Origin: an uncultured Bacilli bacterium
Lineage (GTDB): Bacteria > Bacillota_I > Bacilli_A > RF39 > UBA660
Assembly (NCBI GenBank): GCA_934096705.1
Contig: CAKOMR010000002.1
Location: forward strand, 1-64,000
Direction of reading: 5' to 3'
Length of the DNA stretch: 64,000 bases
The position numbers and the translations under genes are program-made. Positions 51,496-60,503 of this stretch are shown in pieces. Below the pieces are notes generated by a model that had not been told where the DNA came from, did no database searches, and was given only the letters and a program-made list of their open reading frames with translations. Every line of letters starts with the position of its first letter. Position 1 is the first letter of the stretch.

Positions 51496-52713
51496 ATGAA
51501 AATAAAAGAAATAAAAGCAAGAGAAATTTTAGATAGTAGGAGTAATCCCACAATTGAAGTTACAATGACGTTGGAAAATGGAATAAGTTGTACTTCATCA
51601 GTTCCTTCGGGAGCTTCAACAGGATCAAAAGAAGCATTAGAATTACGTGATAATGATGGAAGATTTCATGGTAAAGGAGTTTTAAAAGCAGTAGATAATG
51701 TAAATAGTATTATTGCTCCAGCATTAATTGGAATGGAAATAAATCAAAATGCAGTAGATAAGAAAATGCTAGAACTTGATGGAACTGAAAATAAATCTAA
51801 ATTAGGAGCAAATGCAATACTAGGTGTTTCTTTATGTACACTTAAATGTTTAGCAGCTTTAGATGGAAAAGAGTTATTTGAGTTTGTTAGTATGGGTAAA
51901 TATAATATGCCAGTTCCAATGATAAATGTTATTAATGGTGGAAAACATGCTGATAACAATCTTGATATTCAAGAGTTTATGTTAGTGCCTGTACAATTAA
52001 AAGAAAAAGAACGTATAAGATGTGCAAGCGAAATATTTATTACTTTAAAAAACATTTTAAAAGAGTATCATTTATCAACTGGTGTTGGTGATGAAGGTGG
52101 TTTTGCCCCAGATTTGAAAGACAATGAAGAAGCTTTAATGCTTCTTATCAAAGCAATTAAAGATAGTGGTTATGAACCTGGAAAAGATGTTTTTTTAGCT
52201 TTAGATGTAGCGGCATCTGAGTTATATAATAATGGTAAATATAATATTGATGGCAAAACATTGGATAGTGATGAATTATTAGAATATTATACTGGACTAA
52301 TTAAAAAGTATCCAATTATTAGTATTGAAGATCCATTTGAAGAAAATGATTATGCAAGTTTTGAAAAGATAGCTAAATGTTTCGATAATAAAATAATGAT
52401 TGTTGGTGATGATCTATTTGTTTCACAAAAGAAGTATCTTGAAGAGGGAATAAAACATGGTGCTGGCAATGCAATTTTATTAAAAGCTAATCAGGTTGGT
52501 AGTGTAACAGAATTTTTTGATACCATATATTTAGCAAAGAAAAATGGTTATAAAACTATTATATCTCATCGAAGTGGGGAAACTCTTGATACATTTATAG
52601 CAGATTTAGGGGTTGGCTTAAATATCGATTTTATTAAAACTGGTTCTGTTTCTCGTGGTGAACGAATAGCAAAATATAATCGTTTAATGGAAATTGAAGA
52701 TAAATTAAACTAG
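51496..52713 (+). CDS. eno: Enolase (divergent)
   Basis: 405 aa, about 25 shorter than typical. Dehydrates 2-phosphoglycerate in glycolysis. Key residues are in place: SGASTG loop, GGKHADNN (catalytic His), VGDEGGFAPDL, metal ligands in ALDVAASE, SIEDPF and GDDLFV, the LLKANQ Lys and SHRSGET. The FHxLK helix reads FITLK and the preceding segment is altered, so it is a divergent branch; it may be the sole enolase or a paralogue. TAGGAGG SD; ATG at 51496 is favoured over 51481. Confidence 0.93.
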   Translation: MKIKEIKAREILDSRSNPTIEVTMTLENGISCTSSVPSGASTGSKEALELRDNDGRFHGKGVLKAVDNVNSIIAPALIGMEINQNAVDKKMLELDGTENKSKLGANAILGVSLCTLKCLAALDGKELFEFVSMGKYNMPVPMINVINGGKHADNNLDIQEFMLVPVQLKEKERIRCASEIFITLKNILKEYHLSTGVGDEGGFAPDLKDNEEALMLLIKAIKDSGYEPGKDVFLALDVAASELYNNGKYNIDGKTLDSDELLEYYTGLIKKYPIISIEDPFEENDYASFEKIAKCFDNKIMIVGDDLFVSQKKYLEEGIKHGAGNAILLKANQVGSVTEFFDTIYLAKKNGYKTIISHRSGETLDTFIADLGVGLNIDFIKTGSVSRGERIAKYNRLMEIEDKLN

Positions 52714-52733
52714 TAAAATACTAGTTTTTTTTA
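52707..52733 (+). terminator. Terminator after eno
   Basis: AAACTAGTA (52707-52715) / TACTAGTTT (52719-52727), 3-nt loop, T run; includes the eno stop. Confidence 0.85.
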
Positions 52734-52756
52734 TATAATTAGATCGGTGATATATA

Positions 52757-55700
52757 ATGAAAATAATGGATGGAAATAAAGCATGCAGTAATGTTGCATA
52801 TCTTTTTAGTGAAGTGTGTTCGATTTATCCAATAACACCATCATCACCGATGGCTGAAAATATTGACTATTTAACACACACTGATAAAACTAATATTTTC
52901 AATGATAAACCGGTAGTTAATGAGTTAGAGTCAGAGCTTGGTGCAGCAGGAGCACTTCATGGAGCTTTAATTAGTGGTTCTTTAGGAGTTTCTTTTACTG
53001 CCAGTCAAGGACTTCTATTAATGATCCCAAATTTATATAAAATTGCAGGAGAATGTTTACCTGGAGTAATTCACGTTGCTGCAAGAAGTTTAGCGACACA
53101 TGCATTATCTATTTTGGGGGATCATCAAGATATTTATGCGATAAGACAAACTGGTTTTTGTATGCTTGCCAGTACTAATGTGTATGATGCACAAAACTTA
53201 GCAGCAGTTGCACATTTATCTGCGATAAAAGGGTCATTACCATTTATTCACTTTTTTGATGGCTTTAGAACTAGTCATGAGCTAAATACAATAAAAGAAC
53301 TTGATGAAAAAAAAGTTTTACAATTAGTGGATAAAGATGCACTAGAGAAATTTAAAAAAAGAAGTTTGGTTTTTGATAATAGAAATATATATGGAACAAG
53401 TCAAACAGAGGATATATATTTTCAAATAACTGAATCAAGAAATTCTCTTTATAATAATATGCCAGATATTGTTAATTTCTATATGCAAAAAATAAATGAA
53501 ATAATGGGAACAAATTATAAACCATTTAATTATTATGGAAGTAGTGAAGCAAAATATGTAATTGTCGCCATGGGTAGTGTTTGCGATACTATAAAATTAG
53601 TAATTGATAATGAAATTTCAAAAGGAAATACTGATTATGGTTTAATTGAGGTACATTTGTATAGACCATTTAGTGTCAAATATTTAGAAGATGCCTTACC
53701 AAATAAAGTTCAAAACATTGCAGTTATTGACAAAACTAAAGAAGCTGGTAGTAGTGGAGAACCATTATATTTAGACGTTTTATCAGCGCTTAAAGATAAA
53801 AATATTACTATTGTTGGTGGACGATATGGGTTATCTAGTAAAAATGTTTCTCCTGGTGATATTTGGTCTATTTACAATATGCTAATAAGTAAACCTATAA
53901 ATAATTTTACTGTAGGCATAATAGATGATGTTACCTTTCTAAATTTGCCTAAAATAAACTATGATAGTATTAATTGTGGTAAAGAAATTAAAATATATGG
54001 ATTTGGTTCCGATGGTATGGTTAGTGCTTCAAAGGATTTATTATCTTTAGTACATGAAAGTTTAGGTTATTATGCTGAAGGATATTTTGAATACGATTCT
54101 AAAAAAAGTGGTGGAGTTACAATATCTCATTTAAGACTGAATGACAAACAGATAAATGCTCCATTTTACGTGACTAATCCATCATTAATAGTTATTACCA
54201 AAGATAGTTATTTTAGTAAATTTGACATGATTGATGAAGCTTGCAATAATTCAACAATATTGATTAATACAATAAAAAATGAACAAGAATTAAATAATTT
54301 CTTGCCTAATGAGGTAAAAAAGAAAATAATAGAGAAAAATTTAAATATTAAAATAATTAATGCTGAAAAAATTGCTTATGAAAATCATATTCCAGGAAAA
54401 ATCAGTAAAATAATGGAAGTAAACATTTTAAAATTATTAAATGTTGATAATGCTAAAAATCTTATTATTGAATCTATAAAGGCTGCATTTAGTACAAAAG
54501 GTGAAGATATTGTTAATAATAATATTAGTGCAATATCATCTGCGTTAGATAATATGATTAACTTAAAAATAAATTGTGATAGTTATATTAATGAAGAAGT
54601 TAATATCCAAAAAAATATTTTTGACGTTATTAATTCTCGAAATGGAGAAAGATTGAGTGTCAGTGACCTTAAAGAACTATATAATGGTGCATTTCCATGT
54701 GGACTTACAAGATTTGAAAAAAGAAATACGTCTAGCTTAAGTCCAAAATGGAATAAAGAAAAATGTATTGAATGTGGAATGTGTAATATAGTTTGTCCTC
54801 ATGCAGTAATAAGACCATTTATAGTTGAAGACAAAGGAAAAGGAAAATCATTAATTGGTAATCCAAATTACAATTATTACGTTGGTATTAGCAATAAAGA
54901 TTGTACAGGATGTGGCTTATGTACAAATATATGTCCAACACATGCTTTAACACTAGAAACAAATGTAAAAGAAACTGATGAACTATTCAATAATCATATA
55001 AATCCTGATATTTTTCCAAAAAATACAATTAAAGGAGTTGCTTTAGCTAAGCCATTATTTGAATTTTCTGGAGCCTGTGCTGGATGTGGAGAAACCCCTT
55101 ATATTAAACTATTGACTCAAATAGTTGGGGAAAAATTAGTTATAGCAAATGCCACAGGTTGTTCTAGTATATATGGTGCAAGTGCGCCTTCAATACCATA
55201 TCTAGTTCCTTGGGCAAATTCACTTTTTGAAGATAACGCAGAGTTTGCTTTTGGTATTTATAGCTCGTATAAACAAAAAAGAAACCGTATAAAAAATATA
55301 GTATTATCATGTATGGATGCACTTGATCAAAATGAAAAAGAACTATGTAAGAAATACTTAGATAATTTTGAAGATTTTAAAATTACTAATGAATTTGCAA
55401 AATCAATTGAGAAATTAAATGTTCCAAAAGAATTAAAAGATTTAAAAGAGTATATTACTTCCAAAAGTGTATGGGCTATTGGTGGTGATGGCTGGGCATA
55501 TGACATTGGTTATAATGGAATTGATCATATTTTACATTCGAATGAAAATATTAAAATATTAGTTTTAGATACAGAAGTATATTCGAATACTGGAGGCCAA
55601 GCTAGTAAGTCTACTAAAATTGGAGCAGTTGCTGAATTTGCAGATTTTGGTAAAAAAACATACAAAAAAGATTTATTTAAAATTGCGATGTGTACTCCGA

Positions 55701-56089
55701 ATGTATATGTTGGTTCAATATCTTTGGGAGCAAACATGAATCATGCAATTAAAACTCTTACGGAGGCTGAAAAACATAATGGACCATCTATTATAATATG
55801 CTATTGTCCATGTATTGAACATGGAATTAAAGGTGGCATGGTTAATGCCATTAATGAAGAAAAACTTGGCGTAGAATGTGGTTATACCTTATTAATGAGA
55901 TATTATGATGATAATTTATATTTAGATTCTCCTGAGCCAAATTTTGATAAGTATAATGAATACTTGGAAAATGAGGTTCGATATAAAGTATTAAAAATTA
56001 AAGATGAAACATTAGCAAAAAAACTTTTGGATAGTCAAATTGAAAATGCAAAAAAAAGATATGAATATTATAACAAAATTAAAGCATAA
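52757..56089 (+). CDS. nifJ: Pyruvate:ferredoxin (flavodoxin) oxidoreductase
   Basis: 1110 aa single-chain PFOR converting pyruvate and CoA to acetyl-CoA, CO2 and reduced ferredoxin. Domain I starts KIMDGNKACSNVAYLFSEVCSIYPITPSSPMAE. Two 4Fe-4S motifs CIECGMCNIVCP (about 672-683) and CTGCGLCTNICP (about 716-727) lie before the TPP domain, with CAGCGE (third cluster Cys), GDGWAYDIGYNGIDH and DTEVYSNTGGQ. Slightly shorter than the usual 1170 aa. Key enzyme of anaerobic fermentation. Confidence 0.96.
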   Translation: MKIMDGNKACSNVAYLFSEVCSIYPITPSSPMAENIDYLTHTDKTNIFNDKPVVNELESELGAAGALHGALISGSLGVSFTASQGLLLMIPNLYKIAGECLPGVIHVAARSLATHALSILGDHQDIYAIRQTGFCMLASTNVYDAQNLAAVAHLSAIKGSLPFIHFFDGFRTSHELNTIKELDEKKVLQLVDKDALEKFKKRSLVFDNRNIYGTSQTEDIYFQITESRNSLYNNMPDIVNFYMQKINEIMGTNYKPFNYYGSSEAKYVIVAMGSVCDTIKLVIDNEISKGNTDYGLIEVHLYRPFSVKYLEDALPNKVQNIAVIDKTKEAGSSGEPLYLDVLSALKDKNITIVGGRYGLSSKNVSPGDIWSIYNMLISKPINNFTVGIIDDVTFLNLPKINYDSINCGKEIKIYGFGSDGMVSASKDLLSLVHESLGYYAEGYFEYDSKKSGGVTISHLRLNDKQINAPFYVTNPSLIVITKDSYFSKFDMIDEACNNSTILINTIKNEQELNNFLPNEVKKKIIEKNLNIKIINAEKIAYENHIPGKISKIMEVNILKLLNVDNAKNLIIESIKAAFSTKGEDIVNNNISAISSALDNMINLKINCDSYINEEVNIQKNIFDVINSRNGERLSVSDLKELYNGAFPCGLTRFEKRNTSSLSPKWNKEKCIECGMCNIVCPHAVIRPFIVEDKGKGKSLIGNPNYNYYVGISNKDCTGCGLCTNICPTHALTLETNVKETDELFNNHINPDIFPKNTIKGVALAKPLFEFSGACAGCGETPYIKLLTQIVGEKLVIANATGCSSIYGASAPSIPYLVPWANSLFEDNAEFAFGIYSSYKQKRNRIKNIVLSCMDALDQNEKELCKKYLDNFEDFKITNEFAKSIEKLNVPKELKDLKEYITSKSVWAIGGDGWAYDIGYNGIDHILHSNENIKILVLDTEVYSNTGGQASKSTKIGAVAEFADFGKKTYKKDLFKIAMCTPNVYVGSISLGANMNHAIKTLTEAEKHNGPSIIICYCPCIEHGIKGGMVNAINEEKLGVECGYTLLMRYYDDNLYLDSPEPNFDKYNEYLENEVRYKVLKIKDETLAKKLLDSQIENAKKRYEYYNKIKA

Positions 56090-56118
56090 AAAAAGTGTCA
56101 GAAATGACACTTTTTTTT
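56089..56118 (+). terminator. Terminator after nifJ
   Basis: 12-bp stem AAAAAAGTGTCA / TGACACTTTTTT with GAAA tetraloop and more Ts; overlaps the stop codon. Confidence 0.9.
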
Positions 56119-56122
56119 CAAT

Positions 56123-56210
56123 AAAAAAGCGAGGCCATAGGCCTCAAAGAATAAAAAGGGGTTGACTAGTGTGATACTAGCACCAAATCGCCTTCTTAAG
56201 TGATTTGGTA
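56123..56210 (-). ncRNA. Candidate C-rich small RNA 1
   Basis: Minus-strand unit between nifJ and recG with its own promoter and terminator. Reading 5' to 3': hairpin ACCAAATC..GATTTGGT, hairpin CTAGT-ATCAC-ACTAG (56180-56166), unpaired CAACCCC (CCCC complementary to 56158-56161), then terminator GAGGCC-TAT-GGCCTC plus six Ts (to 56123). No open frame. Unpaired CCCC is typical of Gram-positive sRNAs that pair with Shine-Dalgarno sequences. I do not match it to a named RNA family. Confidence 0.6.
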
Positions 56211-56216
56211 CTTAAT

Positions 56217-56245
56217 ATACTAAAGCATAACTTTATAAAAGTCAA
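56217..56245 (-). promoter_or_regulatory. Promoter of candidate sRNA 1
   Basis: Minus strand TTGACT (56245-56240), 17 bp, TAGTAT (56222-56217). Confidence 0.6.
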
Positions 56246-56300
56246 TTCAATTTACACATAATTTACATATAAAAACTATCTTTTTTTATTATGAAATGTT

Positions 56301-56309
56301 TGGTACAAT
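56301..56309 (+). promoter_or_regulatory. Extended -10 promoter of recG
   Basis: TGG then TACAAT (56304-56309), 15 nt before the ATG; -35 weak. Confidence 0.45.
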
Positions 56310-56324
56310 GATACTGGAGGTAAT

Positions 56325-58298
56325 ATGGACATCACAAGCTTACACAATGTTGGAGAAAAAACTTCAAAATTACTTAACAAATTAAATATTTTTACGGATA
56401 CTGATTTAATAAATTATTATCCCTATAGATATAATGTATATAATTTTTCTAAAGATTTAAATGAGAAAGATACTTTAATTATTGAGGCGGTTATTGAAAG
56501 TAACCCAATGATAAGTTATATTAAAAAAAATTTTAATAGACTAAGTTTTAGGGCAAACATACAAAATAATTTAATAAATGTTGTTATATTTAATAGAGCA
56601 TTTTTAAAGCCAAATTTATTAATTGACAAAAAAATTATTGTTATTGGTAAATATAATTCTGAAAAGAATTTACTTACCGCATCAGATATTAAATTTAATA
56701 TGCAGGATGGCAAAATAGAGCCGGTATATCACTTAGTAAATGGAGTTACAAATAGTTTAATTAACAAAATAATTTTATCAAACTTTGATGACATACCTAT
56801 AAATGATTATTTACCAGAAAAGTATGTTAAAAAAAATAATCTTATTTCTAAAAGAGACGCTCTATATTTCATTCATTTAGCAAAAGATTATAATGATGTG
56901 AATTTAGCTAGAAAAAGACTTGTTTATGAAGAATTATTTGACTTTTGTTTTAAAATGAATTATTTGAAAAATGTTAATAATAAAAATCTAAAAACAAATA
57001 AAAATTTTGATAATGAGAAAATACAAATTATGGTTGACTCTTTAAGCTTTTCTCTTACAGAAGATCAAACAAAGGCTTATAAAGACATTTTAGAGGACTT
57101 AAGTTCCACAAAAAGGATGAATAGATTAATACTCGGAGATGTTGGCTCCGGTAAAACAATAGTGGCTACAATAGGAATATACGCTAATTATTTAAGTGGC
57201 TATGAATCTTGCTTAATGGCACCTACTGAACTACTTGCATTTCAACATTATTATTCCATAAAATCTGTACTTGAAAAATTTGGATTAACCATTGAACTTA
57301 TAACAGGATCAATGACAAAAAGAGAAAAAAATAAAATCTATGAAAGACTCATTAATAATGAAATTGATTTATTAATCGGCACACATTCATTACTTAATGA
57401 AAATTTACATTTTAATAACTTAGGCTTAGTAATTACAGATGAACAACATCGTTTTGGTGTAAATCAAAGGTTTACTTTGCAAGATAAATCATTATCTCCA
57501 GATATACTATATTTATCTGCGACACCAATACCTAGAACGTATGCAATGACAATTTATGGAGATTTAGATATATCATATATAAAGACTAAGCCAAACGGAC
57601 GTAAACAGATAATTACAACTGTAAAAAAAGAAAATGAAATCAAGGATGTTTTACATAGCATGTATGATGAACTTAAAAAAGGACATCAAATATATGTTGT
57701 AAGTCCTTTAGTAGAGCAAAATGAAGATGGAGAACTTTCTAGCGTAAAGTTATTAAAAGAAAAACTTGATATGGCTTTTAGTAATAAGGTTAGAGCAGAA
57801 ATAATTCATGGTAAAATGAAACCTAGTGAAAAAGACTTTATTATGAATGATTTTAAAAATAATCAAATAAAAATTTTAATTTCTACTACTGTTATTGAAG
57901 TGGGAATTGATGTAGCAAATGCCACTATGATGATAATTTTTAATGCAGAAAGATTTGGACTTGCAACTTTACATCAACTTCGTGGCCGTGTAGGAAGAAG
58001 TGATTTACAAAGCTATTGTATTTTAATTAGTAATTATGATAATGATAGACTTAAGGTTATGGAAGAAAGTAATGATGGCTTTTATATTTCACAAAAAGAT
58101 TTTGAACTTAGAGGACATGGCGATTTATTTGGTGTAAAACAAAGTGGTGATATGAGTTTTAAACTAGCAAATCTAAAAAATGACTATAATGTTTTACTTA
58201 GGGCAAATGATGATGTAAATGATTATTTAAATAACAAAGAAAATATTAATGATAATTACTATAAAAATTTAATAAAATACTTTTCTATTGTCGACTAA
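56325..58298 (+). CDS. recG: ATP-dependent DNA helicase RecG
   Basis: 657 aa branch-migration helicase for stalled forks. N-terminal wedge/OB domain (about 40-140), Walker A LGDVGSGKT (about 269-277), DEQHRFG box, LSATPIPRT, EVGIDV and the C-terminal QLRGRVGRSDLQSYC and FELRGHGDLFGVKQSG motifs. Slightly shorter than the usual 680 aa at the N-terminus. GGAGG SD. Confidence 0.97.
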   Translation: MDITSLHNVGEKTSKLLNKLNIFTDTDLINYYPYRYNVYNFSKDLNEKDTLIIEAVIESNPMISYIKKNFNRLSFRANIQNNLINVVIFNRAFLKPNLLIDKKIIVIGKYNSEKNLLTASDIKFNMQDGKIEPVYHLVNGVTNSLINKIILSNFDDIPINDYLPEKYVKKNNLISKRDALYFIHLAKDYNDVNLARKRLVYEELFDFCFKMNYLKNVNNKNLKTNKNFDNEKIQIMVDSLSFSLTEDQTKAYKDILEDLSSTKRMNRLILGDVGSGKTIVATIGIYANYLSGYESCLMAPTELLAFQHYYSIKSVLEKFGLTIELITGSMTKREKNKIYERLINNEIDLLIGTHSLLNENLHFNNLGLVITDEQHRFGVNQRFTLQDKSLSPDILYLSATPIPRTYAMTIYGDLDISYIKTKPNGRKQIITTVKKENEIKDVLHSMYDELKKGHQIYVVSPLVEQNEDGELSSVKLLKEKLDMAFSNKVRAEIIHGKMKPSEKDFIMNDFKNNQIKILISTTVIEVGIDVANATMMIIFNAERFGLATLHQLRGRVGRSDLQSYCILISNYDNDRLKVMEESNDGFYISQKDFELRGHGDLFGVKQSGDMSFKLANLKNDYNVLLRANDDVNDYLNNKENINDNYYKNLIKYFSIVD

Positions 58299-58319
58299 TG
58301 TAAAGTACAAAAAATTTAA

Positions 58320-58348
58320 TTGACTTTTTAAATAAATAATATTATTAT
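58320..58348 (+). promoter_or_regulatory. Promoter of candidate sRNA 2 / EamA leader
   Basis: TTGACT (58320-58325), 17 bp, TATTAT (58343-58348). Confidence 0.7.
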
Positions 58349-58354
58349 TAAAGT

Positions 58355-58458
58355 AGCATGATAGACACATCATGCTTGACCAAAACTTACGAATTATAAT
58401 GTGAGGTATGGTCAAACCAAAACCCCCTGAGCGGCCTTTTTACAGGCCGCATTTTTTA
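58355..58458 (+). ncRNA. Candidate C-rich structured RNA 2 (sRNA or riboswitch)
   Basis: Begins with hairpin AGCATGAT-AGACAC-ATCATGCT, then a two-part stem TGACCA..TGGTCA with inner CTTAC/GTGAG, an unpaired CAAACCAAAACCCCC (58414-58428) and a terminator GCGGCC (58431-58436) / GGCCGC (58445-58450) with six Ts. It ends 18 nt before the EamA transporter ATG, so it could be a terminating leader of that gene or a free RNA. Same layout as the RNA at 56123-56210. No known riboswitch core recognised. Confidence 0.65.
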
Positions 58459-58476
58459 TAATAAAAAGGAGCTTAC

Positions 58477-59379
58477 ATGGTTAATAAAAAAACAAAAGGC
58501 ATCATATTTTCAATTATATCGGCATTTTTATATGCTTTAAATGTTTTAGTACTTAAGTATTTTTTAGAAAGAGTTTCTTCAATTGAATTACTATTTTTAT
58601 TATATTTGGGTAGCGTAATTGGAATATTATTAATAGGTATAGTAAAGAACAAAAAGAAAGTTATAGTTAAACCAACTAAAAAGGTAATACCATTTATATT
58701 TTGTATTATATTATGTGATGTTATGTCAAACTTTTTAATAATAGAGGCATTAAAATACTTAAATGCTAGCACAGTATCTCTACTTAGTGTTTTAGAAACA
58801 GCTACTACGATATTCATTTCTTTTATCATCTTTAAAAATAGAATAAATAAAAATTTAATTTTATCGTTAATATTTGTCACTTTAGGTGGAATACTCTTAT
58901 CTATAAATAGCGCAATAAAGATAGATTTTTCTTTTGCGAGTGTATTGGTAATTTTAGCAACTATTTTATGGGGATTAAAAAATAATTTGACAGAAAAAAT
59001 TAGCGACAAAAATCCATTATTATTGGTTTTTTATAGCTGTTTAGTAATTATGATATTTAATTTATTACATATTTTAAAAAATACAAATATTATTTCTTTA
59101 ATACTTAATAACTGGTATTTATTAATAATTGGCTTTTTTACTTATGGTGTTAGTATTTTATATTTTGTTTATGGCACAAACTTTTTAGGAGCCTCTAAAA
59201 CATCAATAATAAATTCATTAAGTCCATTATTTAGTACTTTTTTATCAATAATTATTTTTAAAGATAAAATAAATTTTTTATTTATATTAAGTATGTTTTT
59301 TATGTCATTAGGTATTTATTATACGATTTATGATATAAGGAAAAATAATTCTAAAAGACTGATGAATAAAGTTGAATAA
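58477..59379 (+). CDS. EamA/DMT-family transporter
   Basis: 300 aa with ten predicted helices in two EamA repeats; conserved ends of each repeat are seen (ALKYLNASTVSLLSVLETATTIFISFIIFKNRI; GTNFLGASKTSIINSLSPLFSTFLSIIIFKDKI). Drug/metabolite transporter superfamily, usually exporters of amino acids or metabolites; substrate unknown. AAAAGGAG SD. Expression may depend on read-through of the structured RNA just upstream. Confidence 0.9.
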   Translation: MVNKKTKGIIFSIISAFLYALNVLVLKYFLERVSSIELLFLLYLGSVIGILLIGIVKNKKKVIVKPTKKVIPFIFCIILCDVMSNFLIIEALKYLNASTVSLLSVLETATTIFISFIIFKNRINKNLILSLIFVTLGGILLSINSAIKIDFSFASVLVILATILWGLKNNLTEKISDKNPLLLVFYSCLVIMIFNLLHILKNTNIISLILNNWYLLIIGFFTYGVSILYFVYGTNFLGASKTSIINSLSPLFSTFLSIIIFKDKINFLFILSMFFMSLGIYYTIYDIRKNNSKRLMNKVE

Positions 59380-59429
59380 AGTAATGAAAATTTTTATTAT
59401 CAAAAGTGGTTTTTAAAAAAAATAATTTA

Positions 59430-59438
59430 TGCTATTAT
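59430..59438 (+). promoter_or_regulatory. Extended -10 with leaderless geometry
   Basis: TGC then TATTAT (59433-59438), 7 nt before the ATG at 59446; no SD and weak -35. Confidence 0.5.
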
Positions 59439-59445
59439 ATATTAT

Positions 59446-60486
59446 ATGAAAAAGGTAGTTGTTAGTATTATTATATTTTTACTTATATTAAGTGGAATAT
59501 TTTTATTTTATAATAAGAAAATTAAATATAATGTGTTAGTTTTACATGATATAAATGTTAATGAAGAAATTGATATTAAATCTTTTCTTAAATGTAAAAA
59601 TTGTCAAATTGTAAATAAGAATGTAATTTTTGATAAAATAGGTAAAAATAATTTAACTATAACTATAAAAAATATATTTAAACAAACTATTAACAAGAAG
59701 ATTTATGTAAATGTAGTTGATACAGAGCCTCCGATAATAGAAGGCGTGAAAAATATAACAATTTATCAACATGAAAATCCTAGTTTTTATGATAGTGTTG
59801 TAGCTAATGATAATTCAAATGAAAAAATTAATCTAAAAGTTATTGGCACATATGATACTAATAAAGATGGTGAATATGATTTAGAATATGAAGCTAAAGA
59901 TTCATCTGGAAACGTCACAAAGATTCCTTTTAAATTGATTGTTAAAGCAAAACAAGTAATTAACATAAATAGTAATTCTAAATATTACATTAAAGTAAAT
60001 AGAAAGTTAAATGTTGTAATGATTTACGAAAAAGTTAATAACACATACACGCTTATTAAAACTATGCTTTGTTCAACTGGTGATGGAACGCCAATAGGAA
60101 TTTATAAAACATCTGATAGATATGAAATCTTATCATTAGTTGGAAATGTTTGGGGACATTATACTATGCGTATAACTGGCCCTATATTTTTTCATTCTGT
60201 ACCATATTATTCTAAACCAAATCCTTATTGGAATGATTTAGAAAGTGAAGAATATAATAAACTTGGTAGTAAAGCTTCTTTAGGATGTATTCGTCTTGCG
60301 GTAATTGACGCAAAGTGGATTTATGATAATATTTTATTCGGTACGCCAGTAGAAATATATGATAGTGATTATTTGCCGGAGGATGTTAAAAAACCGGAGG
60401 GTATAAAAATAGACTTAAATAATCCTAATAAAGGTTGGGATCCAACTGATCCAGATGAAAATAATCCATGGAAAAAAGATAATTAA
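59446..60486 (+). CDS. L,D-transpeptidase with Ig-like domain
   Basis: 346 aa. A membrane anchor (about 4-23) is followed by Ig-like/DUF5011-type domains (about 85-165, TEPPIIEGVKNITIYQ..DGEYDLEYEAKDSSGN) and a YkuD catalytic domain with His249 region (FHSVPYY) and SKASLGCIRL (Cys at about 281). It would form 3-3 peptide cross-links or attach proteins in the wall. The C-terminal tail is Pro/Asp-rich. No SD precedes the ATG. Confidence 0.9.
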   Translation: MKKVVVSIIIFLLILSGIFLFYNKKIKYNVLVLHDINVNEEIDIKSFLKCKNCQIVNKNVIFDKIGKNNLTITIKNIFKQTINKKIYVNVVDTEPPIIEGVKNITIYQHENPSFYDSVVANDNSNEKINLKVIGTYDTNKDGEYDLEYEAKDSSGNVTKIPFKLIVKAKQVININSNSKYYIKVNRKLNVVMIYEKVNNTYTLIKTMLCSTGDGTPIGIYKTSDRYEILSLVGNVWGHYTMRITGPIFFHSVPYYSKPNPYWNDLESEEYNKLGSKASLGCIRLAVIDAKWIYDNILFGTPVEIYDSDYLPEDVKKPEGIKIDLNNPNKGWDPTDPDENNPWKKDN

Positions 60487-60503
60487 AATTAGAAAGGTGT
60501 TAT

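Noticed and set aside
58473..59009. Long antisense frame (178 codons) over the EamA gene
   Set aside because: Mirror of hydrophobic codons of EamA; the plus-strand frame has family motifs and an SD.
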